Positions 1 through 8,384 of a stretch of 64,000 bases of DNA are shown here, one piece after another (position 1 is the stretch's first letter; each line of letters starts with the position of its first letter). The DNA comes from Sphingobacteriia bacterium (lineage in GTDB: Bacteria; Bacteroidota; Bacteroidia; NS11-12g; UBA955): assembly GCA_021151535.1 (NCBI GenBank), contig JAGKXC010000002.1, forward strand, positions 16,217-80,216, read 5' to 3'. The position numbers were made by a program, and so were the translations under genes. The notes beneath the pieces are model-generated. The model was not told the origin of the DNA and did no database searches. It saw only the letters and a list, made by a program, of their open reading frames with translations.

Positions 1-2165
1 GCAAACAGCAGTATTTGTATTTTTTGATGTCTGGCTTCTTCGGCGATAGTATACTCATTGAGGGCGATAAAGACGTTGATGTAAATATGGCGTTGCAGGT
101 AATTGAAAGGATGGATGCGGTTGAAATATCGGTTAAGAAATCAACTATTGCTGATAAAGCGGAAATGAGTAAAATTGATATCCCCATACAGCAAGTAAAG
201 GATATTCCAGCATTGTTGGGTGAAAAGGATGTATTAAAGGTGATACAGTTATTGCCAGGCGTTCAAAAAGGCGGCGAGGGCCAAAGTGGAATTTATGTAA
301 GAGGCGGCGGCCCTGATCAAAACCTTATTGTATTGGATGAAGCTACGGTATATAATGCCAATCATTTGTTTGGCTTCTTTTCTTTATTTAATGGCGATGC
401 ATTAAGGAGTGTGGAATTGGTGAAAGGCGGATTTCCATCGCGGTATGGCGGAAGACTATCGAGTGTAATTGAGATGAATATGAAGGAAGGGAATCTCAAT
501 AAATACCAGGGTGAATTTGGTATTGGGTTAATTAGTTCTCGTGGCGTTTTTGAAGGGCCCATTAAAAAAGGTAAAGGGTCATTTATGGTGTCTGGCAGAA
601 GAACATATGCTGATATCTTAGCCCAACCAATCATTATGGCGGCAACTGGAGGTAGTAATGCTGGTTATTATTTTTATGATATGAACATGAAGGCCAATTA
701 CATCATTACGGATAAAGACAAGGTATATGTTTCTGGCTATTTTGGAAGAGATAAATTTTATTTTGCTGATAAATCTAATAACCAATTGTTCAAAACTAGT
801 TTTGGATGGGGGAATCAAACGTTAACAACCCGCTGGAATCATCAATTTAACAAGAAAACATTTGCCAACACATCGTTGATTTATAGCCACTATGATTTGG
901 ATATTTCTTTAAATTCTAAACAAGGCGGAACGGTTGAATTTCAATTAGGGTATAAGAGTTTGATTGATGATTATGGGTTAAAATTCGATGTTGATTGGTT
1001 GCCAAAAAACAACCATAAAGTAAGGTATGGTTTTTCAAGTATCGGTCATCAGTTTTCTCCTTCTGCTACAGTGGTGAAATTGGGGCCAAATCAACCTGTT
1101 TCTAAGAAGGCTGAAGTAATTCATACTTTTGAATCGGGTATTTACATTGAAGATCAAATCAAATACGGAAGATTTAACTTGTATCCCGGATTTCGATTTT
1201 CGCACTACTTCGTAGAGGGCAAGCAATGGTTTAATCCAGAGCCTAGGGTATCGGTTGGTTATCAATTAAAACAAGATTTAGCAGTAAAAGCAAGTTTTGC
1301 CACGATGAATCAATATATTCATTTGTTAAGCAATACAGGAATTGGATTGCCAACGGATTTATGGATACCGGCTACCAACAATGTAAAGCCTATGCGCAGC
1401 ACGCAAGGAGCAATAGGATTGGCAAAGGATTTCAAAAAAGGGGTTTCTATTAGTTTGGAAGCGTATTATAAAAAAATGCAGCGTGTGATTACTTACAAGG
1501 AAGGCGCGAGTTTCATTTTACAAGGCGATATGTTTGACCCTACCGTTCCTGTAAGTAGCAAATCTTGGGAATCGCAAGTTACCTCAGGCCAAGGATGGAG
1601 CAGGGGTTTGGAATTATTTGTACAGAAGAAGTTTGGTAAATTTAGCGGCTGGATTGGATACACATTAAGTTGGACGGAATTGCAATTTGATTCGGTAAAT
1701 AATGGTTTGAAATATTTTGCCAAATACGATAGACGGCATGACATTTCAATTGTAGGAATTTATCGGTTAAGCAAACGATTTACGATATCGGCAACATGGG
1801 TATATGGTACAGGAAATGCAATTACATCGCCCAATGGAATTGTGCCCATAAATGGATTGATACCAAGTGCTTATCCTATGGTTTGGGATATTTACGGAGG
1901 GAATGGAAGTACAACTATTGATTATGGTAAGAGGAATTCATTCCGTATGGAGCCCTACCATCGTTTGGATGTGGGGTTGCAATTTAGTAAGCCAAGAAAG
2001 CGAGGGATTGAAACGGTAGAGTTAAGTTGTTATAATGCTTATAATCATGCCAATCCTTTCTTTTATTATGGTGGTTATAATGCGGATAATACCCAACGGG
2101 TTTTGAAGAAAGTGACTATTTTCCCCATGATTCCTACCATCACATATTCTTTTAAATTTAAATAA
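1..2165 (+). CDS. TonB-dependent outer-membrane receptor, 5' end cut by the window
   Basis: The frame is already open at base 3 and continues to a TAA at 2163-2165, so the N-terminus (signal peptide and probably a carboxypeptidase-regulatory-like domain) lies outside the window. The visible part begins at the end of such a domain and then shows a TonB plug domain: the stretch around bases 215-330 encodes LLPGVQKGGEGQSGIYVRGG followed by a DQNLIVLDEATVYN segment, typical of plug domains. A long beta-rich barrel with many aromatic residues follows and ends in the F-K-F-K type C-terminus expected for outer-membrane barrels. The next gene, 11 bp downstream, encodes a DUF4249 lipoprotein; that pairing is common in Bacteroidota. 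The substrate is unknown. Receptor identity is secure; the exact ligand cannot be read from sequence. Confidence 0.93.
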   Translation, partial: KQQYLYFLMSGFFGDSILIEGDKDVDVNMALQVIERMDAVEISVKKSTIADKAEMSKIDIPIQQVKDIPALLGEKDVLKVIQLLPGVQKGGEGQSGIYVRGGGPDQNLIVLDEATVYNANHLFGFFSLFNGDALRSVELVKGGFPSRYGGRLSSVIEMNMKEGNLNKYQGEFGIGLISSRGVFEGPIKKGKGSFMVSGRRTYADILAQPIIMAATGGSNAGYYFYDMNMKANYIITDKDKVYVSGYFGRDKFYFADKSNNQLFKTSFGWGNQTLTTRWNHQFNKKTFANTSLIYSHYDLDISLNSKQGGTVEFQLGYKSLIDDYGLKFDVDWLPKNNHKVRYGFSSIGHQFSPSATVVKLGPNQPVSKKAEVIHTFESGIYIEDQIKYGRFNLYPGFRFSHYFVEGKQWFNPEPRVSVGYQLKQDLAVKASFATMNQYIHLLSNTGIGLPTDLWIPATNNVKPMRSTQGAIGLAKDFKKGVSISLEAYYKKMQRVITYKEGASFILQGDMFDPTVPVSSKSWESQVTSGQGWSRGLELFVQKKFGKFSGWIGYTLSWTELQFDSVNNGLKYFAKYDRRHDISIVGIYRLSKRFTISATWVYGTGNAITSPNGIVPINGLIPSAYPMVWDIYGGNGSTTIDYGKRNSFRMEPYHRLDVGLQFSKPRKRGIETVELSCYNAYNHANPFFYYGGYNADNTQRVLKKVTIFPMIPTITYSFKFK

Positions 2166-2176
2166 AATTCCTCTAA

Positions 2177-3121
2177 ATGAAAGTTGAATTAATCAATAAA
2201 ACAATGAAGAATCAGAGCATTAAATGGGGGAAAGTTGAAACATCTGTGGTGTTTTTTATTGCGCTGATGTTTGCAATTTTTATTTCTGGCTGTGAGGTTG
2301 ATGCTACTGTTGCACCGCCTGCATTTGAGAAGAAGCCCATTGTTATGAGTTATATTTCAACGAAAGATTCTGGGGTACGTGTAAGGATTGCCTATACCCA
2401 ACCGTATTATGGAAAAATTGATGCACCAATAGAGTATGTAAAGGATGCAGATGTTTGGGTAGTTGATATTACGGATAGAGATAGTTCTAAGTTAACATAT
2501 AAATTGGATGAAGAATCTTATTGGGTGGATAGTTCGAAATATAAAATTCAATCCAAGCACGAGTATCGATTGAATGTGTTGTTTAAGGATGGAAAGATAA
2601 CTCAGGCGGTTTGTAAAGTGCCTGATGTGAATCGCGCAACCAATTGGCAAATAGTGGATTGGGCTTTAAATATAGATACAAGTTCTATGGCATGGGCGCC
2701 TTATTCTTGGAGGATTTCCATGCAATGCAATAATCCAGAAAGTGGGTTTTATTACCAGCCATTGTTTGATCTGATAGTTGAAGATCCTGCGACATCAGGT
2801 TTGTATAGTTTATTAGAAGCTAGAAGTTGGGATGATCCCAGTCAGAGTTTGTTAGCAACCGAAGGTGTGATTTTGCCGGTAGTTGCTAGAGGTAGAACTT
2901 ATGACCCGAGGTCGGTTGATGTTATTAAATATCAATTCAAGGGAATAGCTCTAACCAATTGGGTATATGATAAGTATTTTCAATACCAATATTTGGCCCA
3001 ATATAGTGATGAATCGAATCCATTTGCTGAACCAATATTGTTGCATGGGAATATGTCTAATGAGGTTTTGGGTTTCTTTTCGGCATATGATTTTAATGAA
3101 ATCATGGTAATGGCACCTTAG
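2177..3121 (+). CDS. DUF4249-type surface lipoprotein, partner of the upstream TonB receptor
   Basis: A hydrophobic N-terminus ends in a lipobox (F-I-S-G-C, Cys39 from this start), so the protein is predicted to be lipidated. The mature part begins with an EKKPIVMSYIST segment, has beta-rich repeats with conserved KDADVWVVD and HEYRLNVLFKDG elements and then a VCKVPD stretch; this order matches what I remember of DUF4249 proteins. An internal ATG at 2204 would give a shorter, more typical signal peptide (MKNQSIKWGK start) and is an equally good start. The 11-bp gap to the receptor gene argues for one transcript. DUF4249 proteins have no established biochemical role; by position it is probably an accessory outer-membrane lipoprotein of the receptor. 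Confidence 0.8.
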   Translation: MKVELINKTMKNQSIKWGKVETSVVFFIALMFAIFISGCEVDATVAPPAFEKKPIVMSYISTKDSGVRVRIAYTQPYYGKIDAPIEYVKDADVWVVDITDRDSSKLTYKLDEESYWVDSSKYKIQSKHEYRLNVLFKDGKITQAVCKVPDVNRATNWQIVDWALNIDTSSMAWAPYSWRISMQCNNPESGFYYQPLFDLIVEDPATSGLYSLLEARSWDDPSQSLLATEGVILPVVARGRTYDPRSVDVIKYQFKGIALTNWVYDKYFQYQYLAQYSDESNPFAEPILLHGNMSNEVLGFFSAYDFNEIMVMAP

Positions 3122-3203
3122 TTTTACTTTGGTTGTTTTATTTATTAGCCATGTGGATTCTTTGATTTGGAATCGGTGAAATATTGGCGGATTTTGCGAT
3201 ACT

Positions 3204-4292
3204 ATGTTGGACGCATTTTTTACGCCGGTAGATGAAAGATTTTGGGCTCCTTACAAGAGTGATAAACAACATGTTGGCGGAAGGTTAACGATACACGGAA
3301 AGGGATTTCCAAAGTTAAAAAAGTGTAAAATTGCGTTGATTGGTATTGGAGAAGATGCCAATTTGGTGAGAAAGCAATTGTATGCTTTGAATTGGCGATT
3401 TGCCAATTTGGAGATTGCTGATTTGGGTAATTTGGTATTGGCAGAAGATGAGAGAAATCGCCAGTTTGCATTGAGTGAGGCGATGGGTGAGTTGATGGGT
3501 ATGGGATTAACTGTGCTGGTTCTTGGCGGGAGTGAAAGCTATATTTTGGGCCAATACAAGTCGTACAGAGATTGGAAGGAACCAGTAGAAATCGTGCAAG
3601 TAACGCCCGGAGTTGATTTTGATATTACTTCGCCGTTGAGGCAAATTTTAATTGAAAAGCCGAGTAATTTATTCAATATTGATTTTATTGCAACCCAAGC
3701 ATATTATATAAGTGAAGAAACATCGGCGATGTTGGAAAAGATGTATTTTGAGAACCATCGATTGGGTGAAATTCGGGATCGAATTGAAGAGACTGAGCCA
3801 ATTTTGAGAAGTGCTAACATGCTTCAATTTAATATGAATGCGGTTAGGAATAGCGAATGTCCTGGCACACAGATGAAATCGCCCAATGGACTTTATGCTG
3901 AAGAGGCTGCAAGAATTGCGCGATACGCTGGAGTTTCTAATAAATTGAATTCAGCTTTTTTTTATGGACTTGAGTCGGATGAAAATGATGTAGTTTCACC
4001 CTTGTTGCTTGCACAAATGGTTTGGTATTTTGTTGATGGATGGATGAGTAGATACCATGATCACCCTACTGTGGATTCCCCTGATTTTGTGGTGTACAGA
4101 AATTTGTTAAGCACAACGGGTCATGAGATTGTTTTTTATAAGAGTAACAAAAGTAATCGTTGGTGGATGTTGATACCGCATCCGTATGAGGAGAAGAATT
4201 TGTTTATAGGATGTTCTTATCGAGATTACGAATTGGTATGTGCTGATGAGATGCCTGATCGTTGGTGGCGGGCTTATCAAAGAATGATGTAA
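3204..4292 (+). CDS. Ureohydrolase-fold (arginase/formimidoylglutamase-like) protein lacking metal ligands
   Basis: The 362-residue protein follows the order of the arginase/agmatinase/formimidoylglutamase fold: an N-terminal strand KIALIGIGEDAN, a central LVLGGSESYILG, a VTPGVDFDI strand, LQFNMNAVRNSECPG, and a C-terminal region SPNGLYAEEAARIARYAG plus AQMVWYFVDGW. In active enzymes these positions carry GGDHS/GGEHS, DAHxD and SxDxDxxDP, which bind two Mn ions. Here the first reads GGSES, the second has Gly in place of the His of DAHxD, and the third has Asn where the Asp residues are expected. I therefore infer a non-catalytic homologue. It stands alone, 82 bp after the DUF4249 gene. Similar proteins are usually annotated as formimidoylglutamase in Bacteroidota, which may be misleading. 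Confidence 0.75.
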   Translation: MLDAFFTPVDERFWAPYKSDKQHVGGRLTIHGKGFPKLKKCKIALIGIGEDANLVRKQLYALNWRFANLEIADLGNLVLAEDERNRQFALSEAMGELMGMGLTVLVLGGSESYILGQYKSYRDWKEPVEIVQVTPGVDFDITSPLRQILIEKPSNLFNIDFIATQAYYISEETSAMLEKMYFENHRLGEIRDRIEETEPILRSANMLQFNMNAVRNSECPGTQMKSPNGLYAEEAARIARYAGVSNKLNSAFFYGLESDENDVVSPLLLAQMVWYFVDGWMSRYHDHPTVDSPDFVVYRNLLSTTGHEIVFYKSNKSNRWWMLIPHPYEEKNLFIGCSYRDYELVCADEMPDRWWRAYQRMM

Positions 4293-4366
4293 TTGATTGA
4301 ATTTGACCTTATTGGAAATGAGCGGTGCTCAATTTTCGATATATAATAAACGATTGGCGATCTAAA

Positions 4367-4399
4367 TTGTTAGAAATAGACAATACCTAAGTAACTTTG
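4367..4399 (+). promoter_or_regulatory. Bacteroidota-type promoter of the PaaE-like reductase gene
   Basis: TTG at 4367-4369 (-33-like element), 22 bp, then TAACTTTG at 4392-4399 (matches the TAnnTTTG -7 consensus of Bacteroidota sigma factor). The start codon lies 10 nt after the element, giving a leader of only a few bases. Confidence 0.55.
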
Positions 4400-4409
4400 C
4401 AAAATCAAT

Positions 4410-5483
4410 ATGGCAGAAGGTTTCCATTTATTAACGGTGAAGAAAGCAGTAAGAGAAACTGCAGATGCTACCACTTTTTATTTTGATATTCCAGCGAACT
4501 TGCAATCTGAATTTGCTTATACGCCTGGGCAGTATCTAACGTTTGAGATAGAAATTAATGGCGAAAAGGTGCGTAGGAGTTATTCGTTGTGCACCTATTC
4601 GGGTGTTGATGCAGATCCTGCTGTTACCGTTAAACGTGTGGATGGTGGAAGAATGAGTAACTTCATGAATGATCAATTGAAAGAAGGATCTACCATTGAA
4701 GTGATGCCTCCAATGGGTAAATTTACCATGAATCCTGAAGCAAATAGAGGTACACATTATGTGCTTTTTGGTGGCGGAAGTGGAATTACTCCAGTTTTGG
4801 GTATTGCGAAGGCTGTTTTGGCGGATGAACCAAAAAGTCAAGTAACTTTGGTTTATGCCAATAGAAATCCAGAAACCGTTATTTTCAAGAGCCTTTTGGC
4901 AGAAATGGAGAAGCAATTCTCTGGGCGATTTAAGGTAATTCACAATTATGATTCAGCACCATTAACTTGGTTTGGTTTGAAAGGAATGTTAACCAAAGAA
5001 AAGGTTGGAACAATTGTTAAAACTAAAATTGGTGGTTCTTTCGATACATATCAGTATTTCATTTGCGGTCCGTCTGGAATGATGGATGTTGTAAAAAGCG
5101 GATTGAAAGATTTGAATGTACCTTCAGATAATGTGCATACCGAGTATTTTACTGCGCCAACCAGTTCTAGTAGTGAAACCCAACCCAATCAGGAAACAGA
5201 TTTTAACGGAGTTGCAAACATCACATTAACCGTTTACGGCAAAACCCACACAATTACATGTGATCAAAATACTACAGTTTTGAATGCTGCTATGAAAAAT
5301 GGAATCGATCCTCCATATAGTTGTACGGTTGGTGTTTGTACTACCTGCAGAGCAAAAGTGCTATCTGGCAAAATCCACATGTTGGAACGTGAAGGTTTGA
5401 GCGACTCAGAGGTTTCTCAAGGCTATGTTTTGACTTGTCAATCAGTGCCAAGAAGTAGTGAAATCGTATTGAAATACGAATAA
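4410..5483 (+). CDS. Ferredoxin reductase-type flavoprotein with C-terminal 2Fe-2S domain (PaaE/HcrC-like)
   Basis: Three domains in order: an FAD-binding barrel with the RRSYSLCT motif (about residues 57-64), an NAD(P)-binding domain with GGGSGITPVLGI, and a plant-type 2Fe-2S ferredoxin domain with Cys305, Cys310, Cys313 and Cys343 (CTVGVCTTC motif). The 357-residue length is that of PaaE-like reductases, which pass electrons from NAD(P)H to an oxygenase or another acceptor in the cytoplasm. No phenylacetate or other oxygenase genes are nearby, so its physiological partner is unknown; in Bacteroidota such stand-alone copies are usually annotated generically as flavodoxin reductase or ferredoxin-NADP reductase. 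It has its own promoter and ends 40 bp before the convergent rluD. Confidence 0.88.
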   Translation: MAEGFHLLTVKKAVRETADATTFYFDIPANLQSEFAYTPGQYLTFEIEINGEKVRRSYSLCTYSGVDADPAVTVKRVDGGRMSNFMNDQLKEGSTIEVMPPMGKFTMNPEANRGTHYVLFGGGSGITPVLGIAKAVLADEPKSQVTLVYANRNPETVIFKSLLAEMEKQFSGRFKVIHNYDSAPLTWFGLKGMLTKEKVGTIVKTKIGGSFDTYQYFICGPSGMMDVVKSGLKDLNVPSDNVHTEYFTAPTSSSSETQPNQETDFNGVANITLTVYGKTHTITCDQNTTVLNAAMKNGIDPPYSCTVGVCTTCRAKVLSGKIHMLEREGLSDSEVSQGYVLTCQSVPRSSEIVLKYE

Positions 5484-5523
5484 TTTTAGTAGAATTCCTG
5501 TCAAATAGTTTTTAGAAATAATA

Positions 5524-6555
5524 CTAAGCGTTTACGCTGGTGTAATTTCTAATTTTATTCAAGAGCGTACTGAAATCTTCAGGAAGTTCGGAATTAAACA
5601 TCATTTTTTCGCCTGTTCTAGGGTGAATGAATCCCAATTCCTTTGCGTGAAGTGCTTGACGTGGCATCACTTGAAAACAATTATCAATAAATTGCTTAAA
5701 TTTGGGTAGAGCGGAACCTTTTTTAACCTCATTTCCGCCATATAATTCATCAGAGAATAAAGGATGGCCGTTGCCCGAGAAATGGATTCGGATTTGGTGA
5801 GTTCTTCCTGTTTCTAATTCGCACTGTACCAGTGAAGCAAAGAAGAAATTCTCTAGAGTTTTATAATGGGTAATGGCAATTTTGCCTTCTTCTTCGTTGT
5901 AGTAATTTTTAGATCTTCTTCTATCAGATGGATCTCGAGCCAAATAACTTGTAAATGTGCCATCTGCGGGATTGGGTTCGCCCCAAACCAATGCCCAATA
6001 TCTTCTGTGTATGGTGTGGTCGAAGAATTGTTTTGCTAAATGCGAAAGAGCAAATTCCGTTTTTCCGATTACCAATAAACCTGAAGTGTCTTTGTCAATT
6101 CTGTGCACCAATCCTGGGCGATGTGCTGCATTTTGTTGAGGTAACTCACCGAAATGATAAACTAATGCATTAACCAATGTGCCGTTATAGTTGTTAAATC
6201 CAGGATGTACCACCATTCCAGCAACCTTATTTACTACCAAAAGATCATCATCTTCATAAATAATATTCAAAGGGATGTTTTCCGGATATACTGTAGTGTC
6301 TCGTGGAGCATCTGGGAGTAAAACACGTACTTGTTCGTTGGGTTTAATTTTGTAATTGGACTTAATAGATTTACCATTTACCAACACACAACCCGCTTCA
6401 ATGGCCGCTTGAACTTTGGTTCTAGAAGCATTGGCTATTTTGTGCATTAACCATTTGTCGATACGCATTAATTCTTGACCTGGGTCGGCTGTGAAGCTAA
6501 AATGTTCAAATAAGCCTTCTTCGTTATCAGGAAGTTCTTCGGGGTCAGGATTCAT
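5524..6555 (-). CDS. rluD: Large-subunit rRNA pseudouridine synthase, RluD family
   Basis: An S4 RNA-binding domain (about residues 28-85, with RIDKWLMHKI and AAIEAGCVLVNGK) is followed by a pseudouridine synthase domain with the signature HRPGLVHRIDKDTSGLLV; Asp154 in HRID is the expected catalytic nucleophile. RluD-type enzymes convert uridines of helix 69 of 23S rRNA to pseudouridine; paralogues such as RluC share the same layout, so the exact target is inferred. The first 25 residues are an acidic extension. The gene lies 9 bp downstream of the metallophosphatase gene. A TAGTTTTG at 6560-6567 overlaps that gene's stop codon and ends 4 nt before this ATG, so it could have a private promoter as well as being co-transcribed. 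Confidence 0.92.
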   Translation of the reverse strand: MNPDPEELPDNEEGLFEHFSFTADPGQELMRIDKWLMHKIANASRTKVQAAIEAGCVLVNGKSIKSNYKIKPNEQVRVLLPDAPRDTTVYPENIPLNIIYEDDDLLVVNKVAGMVVHPGFNNYNGTLVNALVYHFGELPQQNAAHRPGLVHRIDKDTSGLLVIGKTEFALSHLAKQFFDHTIHRRYWALVWGEPNPADGTFTSYLARDPSDRRRSKNYYNEEEGKIAITHYKTLENFFFASLVQCELETGRTHQIRIHFSGNGHPLFSDELYGGNEVKKGSALPKFKQFIDNCFQVMPRQALHAKELGFIHPRTGEKMMFNSELPEDFSTLLNKIRNYTSVNA

Positions 6556-6564
6556 TTAACAAAA

Positions 6565-7425
6565 CTACATCTCAAGCTGAACTTTACCAACTACGAGTCC
6601 TGCCCAATGTGCTTGATTTACCAACACTTGTTTACCAACTGAATTTAAGGTATCTGTTGGTTTTTCCAAAAATGTGTGGGTATGTCCACCCATAATCAAA
6701 TCGATATTTTGGGTGGTTTGTGCCAGTTTTAAATCGTCTATCTTGGGGGAATTGTATTGATAACCCAAGTGAGAGATTACCACCACAAAATCACAATGTT
6801 CCACATGTTTAAGATGGTGGGCGTGGTGATTTACAATAGAGATAGGATCTTTATAAAGTAACCCTTTTCTCATGGGTTCAGCCACCAAATCTGAGAGGTC
6901 GATTCCCACACCAATAACGCCAACTTTGCACTTGCCTACTTGATAAGTATTATATGGCTTAACAATGTCTCTTAAAGGGGTTTGTGATACGTCGTAATTG
7001 CAATTTAATAAGTCAAATTGCGCATTCTGATTGAATACATCGGCTAAGTGTTCAGCACCTAAATCAAATTCATGGTTGCCGAGTGTTGTAGCTTTGTAGC
7101 CAGCCTGGTTCATCCATTGGTATTCTACTTTGCCGCCAAAAAGGTTAAAGTAGGGAGTACCCTGAAATACATCGCCACAATCCAATAAAATGGAATTGCT
7201 ATTTGTTTCTCTATCAATCACTGTTTTCAATTGGGTGATCCCCCCTTTGCCAGCGAAAGTTTTGTGGTTGGCTGGAAAAGCCTCTAAACGAGAATGGAAA
7301 TCGTTGGTATGAAGAACTGTAATTGTTTTATTGGGCGATTTTGACCAAATTAATTCTGGTGCAATGAATGATCCGGCACCCAAAGCGAAGGAATTTTTTA
7401 GGAAGGTTCTTCTATTTTGATTCAT
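6565..7425 (-). CDS. 5'-nucleotidase family metallophosphatase domain protein with Tat-type signal
   Basis: The N-terminus has a twin-arginine signal (NRRTFLKNSFALGAG), so export in folded state is likely. The mature part is a calcineurin-like phosphoesterase of the UshA/5'-nucleotidase type: HTNDFHSR, LLDCGDVFQG, GNHEFD, VISHLGYQ and GGHTHT supply the dinuclear metal site. At 286 residues it stops after the metallophosphatase domain; the substrate-binding C-terminal domain of classical 5'-nucleotidases is encoded by the gene immediately upstream (7438-8250, 12-bp gap). The pair should together dephosphorylate nucleoside monophosphates or related nucleotides in the periplasm or at the cell surface. 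This split arrangement is known in Bacteroidota. The neighbouring divergent operon encodes a secreted nuclease. Confidence 0.88.
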   Translation of the reverse strand: MNQNRRTFLKNSFALGAGSFIAPELIWSKSPNKTITVLHTNDFHSRLEAFPANHKTFAGKGGITQLKTVIDRETNSNSILLDCGDVFQGTPYFNLFGGKVEYQWMNQAGYKATTLGNHEFDLGAEHLADVFNQNAQFDLLNCNYDVSQTPLRDIVKPYNTYQVGKCKVGVIGVGIDLSDLVAEPMRKGLLYKDPISIVNHHAHHLKHVEHCDFVVVISHLGYQYNSPKIDDLKLAQTTQNIDLIMGGHTHTFLEKPTDTLNSVGKQVLVNQAHWAGLVVGKVQLEM

Positions 7426-7437
7426 AGCTTTGGATGA

Positions 7438-8250
7438 TTAATATCGGCTATTAATAGGTTGCATTAATAGAATCCTTGACTTTGGTTGGGGGTTGATTTT
7501 GCCTGTTGATTGATATTCTTTTTGAAATTCCTGAATTAGGATGTCGCGGATGAGTATATTGGTATTGTAAGATTCCACTGCTTTGGTGAGGATTTGGTAT
7601 CCATCGCCCCCTAACCACATAAAGGAATTGATTGCTACCCAAAAGAAGTCTTTGTTTTTGTTGGTAGAAATTTTTGGATTAATTGGTTTTTGTAGATCAA
7701 TTGTTAGTGTTGCGTGCGATAAGTATGCGCCATTTTTTTGGGCGATGTGCTGGAAAAGTGAATCTACTTGAAATGGGGTTAATTTTACAACAACCAATTC
7801 ATTATCGTAGGGCATGGCTTCATAAATATTCCCTAAATTGATGTCTCCTGGGAATAAACTATTTCTAATACTTCCATTATTTAATACCGCAAAATCACAA
7901 GAACTTGCTTTGTTTATTGATAACCAATTGTTCGCTGCTTCAAACATAAAGTCGGCTGCTTTATTACCTAAGTTTCCTACTGTATATTGGTTGCTCAAAA
8001 TGGTGTCTAAATGAAAAATCATCTTGGCCATTTTGAGATTCATCGAGTCTTTGTAGGGTTGAAGAAAATTTGCCATTTTGGCGTTATCGGTGATTGAATC
8101 TACAATTTGTATGTTGTTATAAAATGGATGAAACTTTGAAACGAGAATGAATTCTTTTTTTTGTAAATTACAAGATGTCAATAATATGTAAAATATCAAT
8201 AGCACATAAATGTTGAACCTTTGAATAATATGTGTTTGCTCGTATTTCAC
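7438..8250 (-). CDS. 5'-nucleotidase C-terminal (substrate-binding) domain lipoprotein
   Basis: A 25-residue hydrophobic leader ends in a lipobox (L-L-T-S-C, Cys27), predicting a lipoprotein. The mature part matches the 5_nucleotid_C domain: LGNKAADFMFEAAN, FAVLNNGSIRNSLFPGDI, YEAMPYDNELVVVKLT, and SFMWLGGDGYQILTK; the NNGSIR and GGDGY segments form the nucleotide-binding pocket in UshA-like enzymes. It has no metal-binding phosphatase domain, which is supplied by the next gene downstream. Gene order (C-domain first) is the reverse of the domain order in fused enzymes. It starts a minus-strand transcript whose upstream region (8251-8384) is shared with the divergent lamin-tail/receptor/endonuclease operon. 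Confidence 0.87.
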   Translation of the reverse strand: MKYEQTHIIQRFNIYVLLIFYILLTSCNLQKKEFILVSKFHPFYNNIQIVDSITDNAKMANFLQPYKDSMNLKMAKMIFHLDTILSNQYTVGNLGNKAADFMFEAANNWLSINKASSCDFAVLNNGSIRNSLFPGDINLGNIYEAMPYDNELVVVKLTPFQVDSLFQHIAQKNGAYLSHATLTIDLQKPINPKISTNKNKDFFWVAINSFMWLGGDGYQILTKAVESYNTNILIRDILIQEFQKEYQSTGKINPQPKSRILLMQPINSRY

Positions 8251-8291
8251 TTATGCAAATTAAGTAGCAATTTTAGATTATCATCACAGTG

Positions 8292-8312
8292 CTTATTTTA
8301 TACTAAAATAAG
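8292..8312. promoter_or_regulatory. 21-bp AT-rich perfect inverted repeat between divergent operons
   Basis: CTTATTTTA (8292-8300), 3-nt spacer TAC, TAAAATAAG (8304-8312): nine-base arms that are exact reverse complements. It lies about 40 bp upstream of the nucleotidase lipoprotein start (8250, minus) and 72 bp upstream of the lamin-tail gene (8385, plus), where a shared operator would sit. A run of five T follows on the plus strand, so a weak hairpin terminator is the alternative, but no plus-strand transcript ends here. Confidence 0.4.
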
Positions 8313-8384
8313 TTTTTGTTAAGTACTAGTTAAATAGTGGTAATAGATTGGTGATTAATCGCTTTTTTTTAAGAATTTTGTATC

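Noticed and set aside
4319..4331. Short hairpin TGAGC-GGT-GCTCA followed by a few T
   Set aside because: Only five base pairs and a short U-tract; too weak to call a terminator for the preceding gene.
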